DNA from: Microbacterium sp. VKM Ac-2870 | GTDB taxonomy: Bacteria; Actinomycetota; Actinomycetes; Actinomycetales; Microbacteriaceae | NCBI RefSeq assembly: GCF_015350795.1 | Contig: NZ_JADKSH010000002.1 | Span: 186,001-250,000 of the forward strand | Direction of reading: 5' to 3' | Length of the DNA stretch: 64,000 nucleotides | In this document: positions 19,430 through 27,171 of the stretch, piece by piece | How positions within the stretch are numbered: position 1 is the first letter of the stretch | Layout: each line of letters opens with the position of its first letter | Program-made: the position numbers and the translations under genes | Notes under the pieces: model-generated | Told to the model about the DNA's origin: nothing | The model's input: only the letters and a program-made list of their open reading frames with translations | The model's database searches: none

Positions 19430-20098
19430 CCCCAGCCCATCGTCAACGTCATGGTCGTCGAAGACCAGCCGCTCTTTCGAGAAATGCTCGCTGTTCTGCT
19501 CGGAGAACAGAACGGGTTGCGCGTGGCGGCGGTGGCCCACAGCGCCGAAGGCGCCCGTCTCGTCGACGCGCGTGCCCTGGACGTCGCCCTGCTCGATCTG
19601 CGCCTGCCGGACGGAGATGGCATCGGGCTGGGTCGCGAACTGCGCCGTCGCCATCCCACGCTGGGAGTGCTCATCCTCTCGGCATCCGATTCGATCAGTA
19701 CCCTCCTCGAAGTTCCCGGAGGAGAAGCCGCCGGCTGGGGCTTTCTCTCGAAGAACTCGTCGCTGTCGGCATCCGCCCTGGTCTACGCCATCCGGGCCGT
19801 CGCGGCGGGGCGGGCCGTGCTCGATCCCGCCATCCGCGCTCAGCGCGAGATCCGGCGCAATAGCCCGCTGGCGCGCCTGAGCGCACGCCAGCGCGAGGTC
19901 GTCGCTCTTGTCGCCGAGGGCCTCACCAACGCCGCCATCGCCGCGCGTCTCGGCATCTCGCCACGATCGGTCGATGCGCATCTCAACGCCGCCTACGGCG
20001 TTCTCGGCATTCCCGCCACCCGTGAACGCAATCCGCGCGTCGAGGCGGTGCGCAGCTACCTCGAACACACCACCTCACCGTGGACGGCGGGCGGGTGA
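19421..20098 (+). CDS. NarL/LuxR-family response regulator
   Basis: This 225-residue two-component regulator has a receiver domain at residues 8-125: acidic pair Glu14-Asp15 (VVEDQPLF), phospho-acceptor Asp59 (ALLDLRLPDGDG), Ser87 and Lys111 (FLSKNSS). A LuxR-type helix-turn-helix follows at about 152-205 (LARLSARQREVVALVAEGLTNAAIAARLGISPRSVDAHL, seen as LSARQREVVALVAEG then SPRSVDAHL). It starts at the ATG overlapped by the leader ORF and ends overlapping the histidine kinase GTG, its likely cognate kinase. A tandem paralogue lies at 21720. Confidence 0.9.
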   Translation: MSAPQPIVNVMVVEDQPLFREMLAVLLGEQNGLRVAAVAHSAEGARLVDARALDVALLDLRLPDGDGIGLGRELRRRHPTLGVLILSASDSISTLLEVPGGEAAGWGFLSKNSSLSASALVYAIRAVAAGRAVLDPAIRAQREIRRNSPLARLSARQREVVALVAEGLTNAAIAARLGISPRSVDAHLNAAYGVLGIPATRERNPRVEAVRSYLEHTTSPWTAGG

Positions 20099-21279
20099 AC
20101 ACTCCTTCGGCGGGGCGGCATGGCCCCGCGGAAGCCGCGGCGGACCACCGCATCGTGCTGATAGCCACGGCCGCCGCCACTGTCGCCATCATCCTCTACA
20201 CAAGCCTGCAGGCATCGCTGTTGGGTGCGTGGAGCCCCGAGGGCGGCGTCGCCGCCCCCACCGTCGCTGCCCTCGTCGCCCCGATCGCGATGCTCGGGGC
20301 CGTGCATGTGCTGCGCCCGGAACGCTACGGCCGCTTCGCACGCTGCGGGTTGGTCGCGGTACTCGCCCTCGGCGCGGCATCCACGCTGGTCGGCGTGCGC
20401 AGCCTGGCGGCCGCCCTCTCTCCTCGTATTGCGGCGACCACCGTCGGCCTCGGCGAGTTCGCCGCCGCGGCGGTCGCCGCCGCGTGCGCCGTCGGCCTCG
20501 GCCTCGTGCAGGTCGACATCGCCCGACGCATCCGCCGGGCGGAGCGCGGGCAGTCCGCCGCCCAGGCGCGAGCCACCGGCCTCGTCGCAGAGCTGCAGGA
20601 GGAGGAACTGCGGCTGCGTTACGAACTCGCCGAGACCATCCACGGCAGCGTGCAGGGCACCTTCGTGGTGATCGAGACCCGGCTGCGCCACCTCGCCGTT
20701 GGCGTCCGCGATCGCGATCGCGCCGAGGACGCGGCCGCCGAGCTCACGGTCATCGCGGACCAGTTGGAGCGTCTGCGTGAGAAAGAGCTGCGCGCCCTGA
20801 GCGCCCGGCTCTACCCTGTCGACCTCGAACGCGGGCTCGCACCGGCCGTGCGTGCGCTGATCGTGCGCTTGCCGCCGTCGGTTGCGGTCCGCGCGCCTCA
20901 TGACGATGTGTTCACCGCCGTCGAGCAGCGACTCACCCTCGAGGCTCGGGTGCTCATCGCACGCGTCGTCGAAGACGCCTTGTCGAACGCTCTACGCCAC
21001 GGAGGTGCCGACGAGATCGCGATCGATGCCTGGGAAGACGCGGACCTCTTCGCGGTCGTGGTCGTCAACAACGGTGCCCCGCCCCCGCCCGATTCGCCGT
21101 GGTCGGGTCTGGGGCGGCTGCGCCGCCGGGTAGAGGTGCTCGGGGGTTCACTGACGCTCACCGCTGAGCCCTACCCGCCGTCGCCGAAGGCGATCGCCGG
21201 CGGAGCGCGGTTGACGCTGGTACTCCCGCTGCCGACGGAAAACACGGGTGCAGGTGGGCCGCTAGGTGCTTCCACGTAA
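20095..21279 (+). CDS. Sensor histidine kinase (HisKA_3-like), membrane
   Basis: This is a 394-residue kinase. The N-terminal half has about five or six hydrophobic helices (residues 15-145), then a dimerisation helix with LAETIHGSVQGTFVVIETR, where His183 is the probable phospho-acceptor. The ATPase domain has an N-box VVEDALSNALRHGGA, a weak G1 (VVVNNGAPPP) and a good G2 (GLGRLRRRVEVLGGSL). I prefer GTG at 20095, overlapping the regulator stop as GTGA, over GTG at 20080. The overlap suggests it forms a pair with the upstream regulator. The signal is unknown. Confidence 0.82.
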   Translation: MNTPSAGRHGPAEAAADHRIVLIATAAATVAIILYTSLQASLLGAWSPEGGVAAPTVAALVAPIAMLGAVHVLRPERYGRFARCGLVAVLALGAASTLVGVRSLAAALSPRIAATTVGLGEFAAAAVAAACAVGLGLVQVDIARRIRRAERGQSAAQARATGLVAELQEEELRLRYELAETIHGSVQGTFVVIETRLRHLAVGVRDRDRAEDAAAELTVIADQLERLREKELRALSARLYPVDLERGLAPAVRALIVRLPPSVAVRAPHDDVFTAVEQRLTLEARVLIARVVEDALSNALRHGGADEIAIDAWEDADLFAVVVVNNGAPPPPDSPWSGLGRLRRRVEVLGGSLTLTAEPYPPSPKAIAGGARLTLVLPLPTENTGAGGPLGAST

Positions 21280-21370
21280 AACTCTCGTGAAATCGTGACT
21301 TCTGGGCTTCGGTGCGTTTCGGGCTGCGTCAGAATGATGCTGCGCGGAGTTCTGGGCTCCGCGTGAGTCT

Positions 21371-21388
21371 CTCCGTTCTCGAACGGAG
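21371..21388. repeat. Perfect inverted repeat in the gap before the small ORF
   Basis: CTCCGTTC and GAACGGAG arms (8 bp) around TC, in the 189-nt space between the kinase and the small ORF at 21469. There is no U-tract. Possible operator or processing hairpin. Confidence 0.35.
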
Positions 21389-21468
21389 CGCCCCGTGTCG
21401 CTGCTCATCTCCCCCCCGGATGCGCATCATGGCGGCGGTCGAGTGGTGCCTTAAAAAAAGGACGAACG

Positions 21469-21723
21469 ATGAGCCGAGCAGGCGGAGCCCGCATCGTGGA
21501 AATCTATGTCAACGCGCATTGGCAGCCGGCGCCGGCCCGTCGCTACCTCGATCCGCCCACCGCACGTGACCTGCGTCGCGAGGGAATCACGATGGTGAGG
21601 GTCGCCCCGAGTTTCTGGAGCCGTCTCAGCGGTCGCGCGAAAGGTCTCGCCGGGCGCGACATCTCCGTCGCGCGCTATCTCGCCACGGCCACCCACCGCG
21701 GCGACGCCTCTATCCCAGCGTGA
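21469..21723 (+). CDS. Small protein of unknown function in the signalling island
   Basis: This is an 84-residue soluble protein, basic (many Arg) with central FWSRLSGRAKGLAGRD and no membrane helix or recognisable domain. AAAAAAAGGACG precedes the ATG at a good distance. Its stop overlaps the GTG of the second response regulator, so the two are probably co-translated. A regulator-associated accessory role is inference from coupling only. Confidence 0.6.
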   Translation: MSRAGGARIVEIYVNAHWQPAPARRYLDPPTARDLRREGITMVRVAPSFWSRLSGRAKGLAGRDISVARYLATATHRGDASIPA

Positions 21724-22415
21724 AAGCCGGGCGCCCGCCCTTGCGGGTGCTGGTGGTCGAGGGGCAGCCCCTGTTCCGCCAACTCCTCGCCGCCCTTGTC
21801 GACGATCAACCCGACATGCGCACCGTCGGCGTGTGCGGCTCGTTCGATGCCGCGCTCGAACTGGCCGAGCGCGCCGTCGACGTCGCTCTCCTCGGTCCGC
21901 GCCTGCTCGACGGCAATGGCGTCGTCCTCGGCCGGACGCTGCGCGCGCGCAGCCCACACCTCGGCGTGATCGTGCTCTCCTCCCCGGAGAGTATCGGCGA
22001 GCTCAGTGAGGCGCGCGCGTCCGAGACCGTCGGCTGGGGCGTGCTCTCCAAGAACCTCTCTCTGACGGCATCCGCCCTCATCTACGCCATCCGTTCCGTC
22101 GCCGCCGGACGCATGGTGTTCGACCCGGCCGTGCGCGCCGAACGGGAGACACATCTGAGCAGTCCGCTGCATCGACTCAGCGTGCGCCAGCGAGAAGTGC
22201 TCGGCCTCGTCGCCGACGGGCTCAGCAACACCGCCATCGCGCGCCGCCTCGCCCTCTCACCGCGATCGGTAGAAGCGCATTTGCGCGCGGCCTATGCCGT
22301 GCTGGGCGTGGGATCGGACCCCGATCGCAACGCACGCGTCGACGCCGCGCGCAGCTACCTGGCGTACCACCGCAACGATGAGAGCCGATCCGGCCATGAG
22401 AGTCCTCTCATTTAG
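21720..22415 (+). CDS. LuxR-family response regulator lacking the phospho-acceptor aspartate
   Basis: This 231-residue paralogue of the regulator at 19421 aligns without gaps through the receiver domain. Where the first has Glu14-Asp15 and Asp59, this one reads VVEGQPLF (Gly15) and ALLGPRLLDGNG (Gly59); Ser87 and Lys111 are kept. Standard phosphorylation is therefore unlikely. The LuxR helix-turn-helix is intact (LSVRQREVLGLVADGLS, SPRSVEAHL). It starts at a GTG overlapping the small-ORF stop. It probably binds DNA constitutively, by ligand or by heterodimerising with its paralogue; this is inferred. Confidence 0.88.
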   Translation: MKAGRPPLRVLVVEGQPLFRQLLAALVDDQPDMRTVGVCGSFDAALELAERAVDVALLGPRLLDGNGVVLGRTLRARSPHLGVIVLSSPESIGELSEARASETVGWGVLSKNLSLTASALIYAIRSVAAGRMVFDPAVRAERETHLSSPLHRLSVRQREVLGLVADGLSNTAIARRLALSPRSVEAHLRAAYAVLGVGSDPDRNARVDAARSYLAYHRNDESRSGHESPLI

Positions 22416-22499
22416 TCCCACAGTGATGCCATCGTCATCGATGATGGGGATGCCCCAAATCCCTGCTGACACGGACGTTCCCAGGCGTCCAGCGGGAAG

Positions 22500-22544
22500 A
22501 CGGCCGCTCTGCCCCTTCCGGGGGGTTGCGGGCGGGGCGGCCGT
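22500..22544. terminator. Bidirectional hairpin between convergent genes
   Basis: ACGGCCGC (22500-22507) pairs with GCGGCCGT (22537-22544), with a G/C-rich inner part and CCCCTTT after it. It separates the second regulator from the VanZ-like gene. Confidence 0.5.
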
Positions 22545-22556
22545 ATCCCCTTTCTG

Positions 22557-23024
22557 CTATCCGTCGCTGTCGTCGAACGAAACGCGTGTGCTCGACCGGT
22601 CGAGTGCCTCGATGAACGCCGCCAGTACCATGCCTGCGCATGCGCCTGCGGTGTTGGCGATGATGTCGAGCACGCTCGGGGTGCGCGCAGCGAGGGCGAT
22701 CGCTTGACCCGTCTCGATAGTGACGGTGGTCAAGAAAGCGATCGGCAGCACCAGCCAACGCTCCCGACGCAGGATGAGCGACAGCAGCAGCCCTAGCGGG
22801 ATGAACATCAGAATGTTCGCGCCGAACTCGATGCGCGCGTAGGTCAGCACCGGAATGGCGCGTGTCACGGCGCGCAGAAACGGACCCGCCCCGGAATCCA
22901 CCGGAACCGGCCAGAACGCGACGATCGCGAGGGCAACGCCGTACGCCCACAACCAGAAGCGAGGGTTTCGCGCTCGAGCGCCCCAGGCAGTGCGGGCGGG
23001 GGGCGTCGCGATGGTCTTCGTCAT
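22557..23024 (-). CDS. VanZ-family membrane protein
   Basis: This is a 155-residue protein with four hydrophobic helices and the VanZ-type pattern FGANILMFIPLGLLLSLI, ETGQAIALAARTPSVLDIIANTAGACAG. VanZ relatives include a low-level teicoplanin resistance factor, but most homologues have no known role. The ATG at 23024 is chosen because GAGGAG lies 6-7 nt before it on the minus strand. It is divergent from the large sensor kinase and convergent with the second regulator. Confidence 0.82.
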   Translation of the reverse strand: MTKTIATPPARTAWGARARNPRFWLWAYGVALAIVAFWPVPVDSGAGPFLRAVTRAIPVLTYARIEFGANILMFIPLGLLLSLILRRERWLVLPIAFLTTVTIETGQAIALAARTPSVLDIIANTAGACAGMVLAAFIEALDRSSTRVSFDDSDG

Positions 23025-23151
23025 GACCGGCTCCTCGGATCGGGGCCGCACCATCGCGACGGACAACTGCGCGGATTATACGGAAAAAGCCCTCGCATTA
23101 TATGTAGACGAATGGCTACACTGACTACTACTTGGGGGTAGCAATGTTGGG

Positions 23152-24858
23152 GTGCAGGTGAAGGCCCGGGGTGGCCAGCGCGTGATCAACGTCGTGTCAG
23201 CGTACTGGGATGCGGCGGGAAGCGGTCGATTTTTCACGCGGTGGAGCGCCGTGGCCTCGCTCCCGATATCCGCGTTCCTTCTTGTACCGATCGTCGAGGG
23301 ACGACCGAGCGGCTACGTCCAGGGTGTCATCGTCGCCCTCATCTCCTGGACCATCCTCGCCGTCGCCGTGCTCGTGGTGGCTGTGACCGAGCGGCGAATG
23401 AAGGATCACACCTCACGCGGCATCCTCATCACCGTGACGATCGTGGTTGTCGCCGTCGTCAGACCCGCGCTCAACGAAGCCTTCGTCGTGGCCCTCTTCG
23501 CAGGTCACTCCACGGGCGTCTGGATCGCGCGCACGGGTATCAATCTCGTCGTCGCTGTCGGGCTCTTCTCGCTCATCGCGATCATCACGACGGAATACGA
23601 CGAGACGCGCGCCACCGCCGATCGCCTGGCCGCCGCCCTCGGACGATTGGATGCTGCGACCCAGCGGATCACCAGCGGCGAAAGCGACGCGCGACTGGTG
23701 ATCCGGGCGATCGTGGCCGAACTTCGCATCGAGCGCGACGCGATGCTCGCTGGACGGATCGACTTCGACGCCGTCCGCGGCTTCTCCGAGCGGGTGCGGG
23801 CAGCCAGCCATCGCCTGGAGCAGATGGCTGAGGCGAGCGCACCGGTGCCGGCGCTCTGGTTGCCGCGGCCATCGACCCTGGCGCCTCGGCGCGGCATCGA
23901 GCGGCTCAGCCCCACCCCGCTGCTCTGGGTGGGCATGCTCTACCTCGTGATGTGCGTGCCGTTCCTGCTCACCATCGCCGACATCCCCGGCGTCATCGCC
24001 GCCGTCGTCGCGGTACTGCTCATCGACCTCGCAGCGGGAGCGGTGCTGCGCGCCCTGCCCGAGACAACCGACCGCACAGGCGGGATCGCGGTACTTCTGG
24101 TGTGGGTCCTCGCCGGTGTCGCCGCCGCCGCCGTGGGCCATCTCCTCCTCCCCGCGGCCGGTGCCGTGGTGCTCATGCCGATCTTCGCGCTCCCGCTGGC
24201 GGCCATCGTGCTCGCGACCGCCATCGACACGCGCCGCCGCGCGCGCGTCGAGGAGCAGTCCTCCACCCACGAACTCGCCCGCGCCGCCGGCGACTACGCC
24301 GATCGCGTGCGGCACGCGCAGACGCCACTGCGACAGGCCGCCTCCGTGCTGCACGGCAGGGTGCAGGGTCGCTGCGTCATCTTCGCGGCGCATGTCGACG
24401 AGGCCATGCCCACCGAAGAGGAGATCGCTCGCTTCCGCGTCGAGACCGATCGGGCCCTCGACGAGGTGCTCGCGCCCCCCTCGTATACGGAGGTCGACAC
24501 CGGCGGCGAGCTGCGACGCATGCTGGCCGGGTGGGAGGCGCTCATGTCGCTGGAGACCCACATCGACCCCGCTGCCGTGTGGGCGGTCGAGGCCTCGGAG
24601 TCGGCCCTCGTCGTCGCCGACGTCGTCAACGAAGCGCTGGTCAACGCCGTCAAGCATTCCGGTGCGCGGGCGGCCCGAATCGAGATCGCGGCCGGTGAGG
24701 GGGGAGTGCTGCACGTACGGGTTGCGTCGGCCGGCTCGCTTCCCCGGGCGATCATGCCCATCCGCTCGTTCGCCGGCCCCACCCTGCTCTATCAGGAGGG
24801 TGAGGACGTCGTGCTCGAGTCGACCCTGCCGGCCTCGGCACTCGCGGCGCACGCTTGA
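23152..24858 (+). CDS. Large membrane sensor kinase-like protein, degenerate ATPase
   Basis: This is a 568-residue protein. Four hydrophobic helices (residues 25-150) are followed by a coiled region (RATADRLAAALGRLD to VRAASHRLEQMAEAS), four or five more helices (260-355), then a dimerisation helix with VLHGRVQGRCVIFAAH (His401), resembling IHGSVQG of the kinase at 20095. The C-terminal ATPase-like part keeps an N-box (VVNEALVNAVKHSGA) but lacks recognisable glycine-rich G1/G2 boxes, so it may be a sensor without kinase activity. A second GTG at 23158 is an equally good start. No adjacent regulator follows. Confidence 0.72.
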   Translation: MQVKARGGQRVINVVSAYWDAAGSGRFFTRWSAVASLPISAFLLVPIVEGRPSGYVQGVIVALISWTILAVAVLVVAVTERRMKDHTSRGILITVTIVVVAVVRPALNEAFVVALFAGHSTGVWIARTGINLVVAVGLFSLIAIITTEYDETRATADRLAAALGRLDAATQRITSGESDARLVIRAIVAELRIERDAMLAGRIDFDAVRGFSERVRAASHRLEQMAEASAPVPALWLPRPSTLAPRRGIERLSPTPLLWVGMLYLVMCVPFLLTIADIPGVIAAVVAVLLIDLAAGAVLRALPETTDRTGGIAVLLVWVLAGVAAAAVGHLLLPAAGAVVLMPIFALPLAAIVLATAIDTRRRARVEEQSSTHELARAAGDYADRVRHAQTPLRQAASVLHGRVQGRCVIFAAHVDEAMPTEEEIARFRVETDRALDEVLAPPSYTEVDTGGELRRMLAGWEALMSLETHIDPAAVWAVEASESALVVADVVNEALVNAVKHSGARAARIEIAAGEGGVLHVRVASAGSLPRAIMPIRSFAGPTLLYQEGEDVVLESTLPASALAAHA

Positions 24859-24984
24859 TCACACGGTCGTCACCGACCTGACTCACCCCCGTCATGGAAG
24901 GTGGGTGCGCGTTCGCTATGCTCGCGATACGCGCGTCCTATGGATGTCCCGGAGCTACCCCCCTTACGCCCCGCAGGAGATCGC

Positions 24985-25824
24985 ATGCCCCCTCGGTGCA
25001 AAGCCGTCATCCCCGCCGCCGGACTGGGCACCCGCTTCCTGCCCGCCACCAAAGCCATGCCCAAGGAGATGCTTCCTGTCGTCGACAAGCCGGCGATTCA
25101 GTACGTGGTCGAGGAGGCGGTGGCGGCAGGCATCCGCGACGTCCTGATCATCGTCGGGCGCAACAAGAACAACATCGCCAACCACTTCGATTCGATTCCC
25201 GAACTCGAGAGCGCCCTTACCACGAAGGGCGACACCGCCAAACTCGGCACGGTGTCGCATTCGTCGCAGCTGGCCGACATCCACATCACGCGGCAGGGCG
25301 AGCCGCGCGGCCTCGGACACGCGGTTTCGCGCGCGGCATCGTACGTCGGTCCCTCCTCCTTCGTCGTGATGCTCGGCGACGACCTGATCGACGAGCGCGA
25401 CCCACTCTTGCCCACGATGCTCGCCGTGCACGAGCGCACCGGGGGAGCGGTCATCGCGTTGATGGAGGTCGATCCCGCACAGGTGCATCTCTACGGTGTC
25501 GCCACGGTGGGCGAGCAGGCCGCCGACGGCTCGGTGCGAGTGCTCGACCTGGTCGAGAAGCCCTCACGCGACGAGGCGCCGTCGAACCTCGCCGTCATCG
25601 GCCGCTATGTGCTCGCCCCCGGCGTCTACGGTGTGGTCTTCAGCGGACGCCGCTACGACACCGGTGATCGCGTCGATTACATCAAGGCCGTCCTGCAGCT
25701 GGCCGTCGAGCGAGATGACCTCGGCGCCGAACTGCGCCCGTGGATCAAGCAGTTCGCCGCCCGCCTGGAGGTCACGGGCGCGTCGGCGGCTCAGCCTGCG
25801 GTGGAGATGGGCGCAGCCCGGTAG
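24985..25824 (+). CDS. galU: UTP--glucose-1-phosphate uridylyltransferase
   Basis: It makes UDP-glucose, the substrate of both UDP-glucose dehydrogenases in this window. The 279-residue protein begins AVIPAAGLGTRFLPATKAMP followed by KEMLPVVDKPAIQYVVEEAV, the GalU signature, with LGDDLID and VEKPSRDEAPSNLAVIGRYVL later. The ATG at 24985 is preferred over two upstream in-frame starts because GCAGGAGA lies 7 nt before it. It has its own upstream region (TATGCT at 24917 is a possible -10), and a strong terminator lies about 120 nt downstream. Confidence 0.95.
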   Translation: MPPRCKAVIPAAGLGTRFLPATKAMPKEMLPVVDKPAIQYVVEEAVAAGIRDVLIIVGRNKNNIANHFDSIPELESALTTKGDTAKLGTVSHSSQLADIHITRQGEPRGLGHAVSRAASYVGPSSFVVMLGDDLIDERDPLLPTMLAVHERTGGAVIALMEVDPAQVHLYGVATVGEQAADGSVRVLDLVEKPSRDEAPSNLAVIGRYVLAPGVYGVVFSGRRYDTGDRVDYIKAVLQLAVERDDLGAELRPWIKQFAARLEVTGASAAQPAVEMGAAR

Positions 25825-25834
25825 ACTGTCCTGG

Positions 25835-25990
25835 ACAACCGCTGCCCGCCGTGGGCAGAGAGCGCAGAAGAAACCCCCCAGCCCCCGGTAGTGTCCCCAC
25901 ACGACCGGTTGGCGGTCGCCGACCCCCCGCGTGCGGCCGCCGCGACCGGGGGATCGGAGTATCCCTTCGATCCCCCGGTCGCCCTTTCTT
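25835..25990 (+). ncRNA. Candidate small RNA or structured galU 3' end
   Basis: A TAGACT box (25822-25827) overlapping the galU stop is followed by CTGCCC/GGGCAG (25842/25853) and further pairing segments, then a 15-bp intrinsic terminator. This could be a roughly 150-nt independent RNA. No good -35 is seen, so it may simply be the galU 3' untranslated region. Confidence 0.3.
25942..25990 (+). terminator. Strong intrinsic terminator
   Basis: GCGACCGGGGGATCG (25942-25956) pairs perfectly with CGATCCCCCGGTCGC (25968-25982) over an 11-nt loop, followed by CCTTTCTT. Confidence 0.8.
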
Positions 25991-26013
25991 ACGGCCCGCC
26001 CCTCCCGCGATGT

Positions 26014-26042
26014 TTGGTCTCTGCGCCTGCATGACGTAGACT
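26014..26042 (+). promoter_or_regulatory. rplM-rpsI promoter
   Basis: TTGGTC (26014-26019), 17-bp spacer, TAGACT (26037-26042). This predicts a start near 26049 and a leader of about 145 nt. Confidence 0.65.
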
Positions 26043-26048
26043 GTCCCT

Positions 26049-26194
26049 TTGGTGCTCGCTCCTCGACGTTTCGGAGAGTGAGAACCCCTCACGAACGTGA
26101 GCCCTCCACTGGCGTGTTCTCCTGCTCTGGCAGCGAACCACCCCGGAGCGGGATTCACGAACCTCTCCGTTCGAATGAAGAAAGCAGCACTACT
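26049..26194 (+). promoter_or_regulatory. Structured rplM leader
   Basis: About 145 nt of untranslated leader with CTCACG/CGTGAG (26088-26101) and further CTCC/GGAG and CTGG/CCAG pairings. Length and structure suggest an autoregulatory ribosomal-protein leader (L13 type in other bacteria); this is inference. Confidence 0.4.
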
Positions 26195-26641
26195 GTGACG
26201 CGCACTTACACCCCCAAGGCCGGTGAAGCCACTCGCGAGTGGTTCGTCATCGACGCGACCGACGTCGTCCTCGGACGCCTCGCGACGCACGCCGCAGTTC
26301 TCCTCCGCGGCAAGCACAAGCCCACCTTCGCGCCCCACATGGACATGGGCGACCACGTCATCGTGATCAACGCGGGCAAGGTTGCGCTGACCGGCCAGAA
26401 GCTCACGCAGAAGAAGGACTACCGCCACTCCGGTTACCCGGGCGGCCTGCGGTCCACCTCCTACGCCGAGCTCCTCGAGAAGAACCCGATCCGCGCCGTC
26501 GAGAAGGCGATCCGCGGCATGCTCCCCAAGAACAGCCTGGGTGCCCAGCAGCTGTCGAAGCTGAAGGTCTACACGGGCGCCGAGCACCCGCACGCGGCCC
26601 AGCAGCCCACCCCGTACACCTTCGACCAGGTCGCCCAGTAA
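26195..26641 (+). CDS. rplM: 50S ribosomal protein L13
   Basis: This is a large-subunit ribosomal protein, 148 residues, slightly longer than the usual 142-147. Landmarks: [55 protein letters not shown] and GMLPKNSLG. The start is the GTG at 26195 (reads TRTYTPKAG), since that matches the family N-terminus; the open frame extends further upstream but without family character. It is followed by rpsI in the universal rplM-rpsI pair. Confidence 0.97.
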   Translation: MTRTYTPKAGEATREWFVIDATDVVLGRLATHAAVLLRGKHKPTFAPHMDMGDHVIVINAGKVALTGQKLTQKKDYRHSGYPGGLRSTSYAELLEKNPIRAVEKAIRGMLPKNSLGAQQLSKLKVYTGAEHPHAAQQPTPYTFDQVAQ

Positions 26642-26668
26642 GCGCGTCGAGAGATATAAGGACAACTC

Positions 26669-27166
26669 ATGGCGAAGATCGCTGACTCCATCGAAGAGAC
26701 CACCCTCGACAACGCGGAGAGCTACACCACCGAGAGCGCCCCGGTAGAGGCCGCTTCGGCGCCCCGCCCGGTGCTTTCGGTTCCCGGTGCGGCTGTCGGA
26801 CGTCGCAAGCAGGCCATCGCCCGCGTGCGCATCGTTCCCGGCTCGGGCACCATCACGGTGAACGGCCGCACCCTCGAGGACTACTTCCCCAACAAGCTGC
26901 ACCAGCAGCTGATCAACGACCCGTTCACGGTGCTCGACCTCGACGGCGCCTATGACGTCATCGCCCGTATCTCCGGTGGCGGCCCCTCGGGTCAGGCCGG
27001 TGCGCTGCGTCTGGGCATCGCCCGTTCGCTCAACGGGATCGACGCCGAGAACAACCGCCCGACCCTGAAGAAGGCCGGCTTCCTCTCGCGCGACGCTCGC
27101 GTCAAGGAGCGCAAGAAGGCCGGTCTCAAGAAGGCCCGCAAGGCTCCGCAGTACTCGAAGCGCTAA
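26669..27166 (+). CDS. rpsI: 30S ribosomal protein S9
   Basis: This small-subunit protein has 165 residues with the acidic N-terminal extension common in actinobacteria (about 40 residues before [16 protein letters not shown]). The conserved [19 protein letters not shown] and the basic C-terminal tail ending KAPQYSKR, which reaches the P-site tRNA in the ribosome, are intact. It is co-transcribed with rplM (27-nt gap) and followed 5 nt later by glmM. Confidence 0.97.
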   Translation: MAKIADSIEETTLDNAESYTTESAPVEAASAPRPVLSVPGAAVGRRKQAIARVRIVPGSGTITVNGRTLEDYFPNKLHQQLINDPFTVLDLDGAYDVIARISGGGPSGQAGALRLGIARSLNGIDAENNRPTLKKAGFLSRDARVKERKKAGLKKARKAPQYSKR

Positions 27167-27171
27167 GCTTC

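Larger units (their letters stand above)
25825..26194 (+). other. 370-nt galU-rplM intergenic region
   Basis: This holds no protein gene. It contains a structured stretch ending in a strong terminator (25942-25990), the rplM promoter (26014-26042) and the rplM leader. The 11-mer GTAGACTGTCC occurs twice, at 25821 and at 26036, each time at a possible transcription start. Confidence 0.6.
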
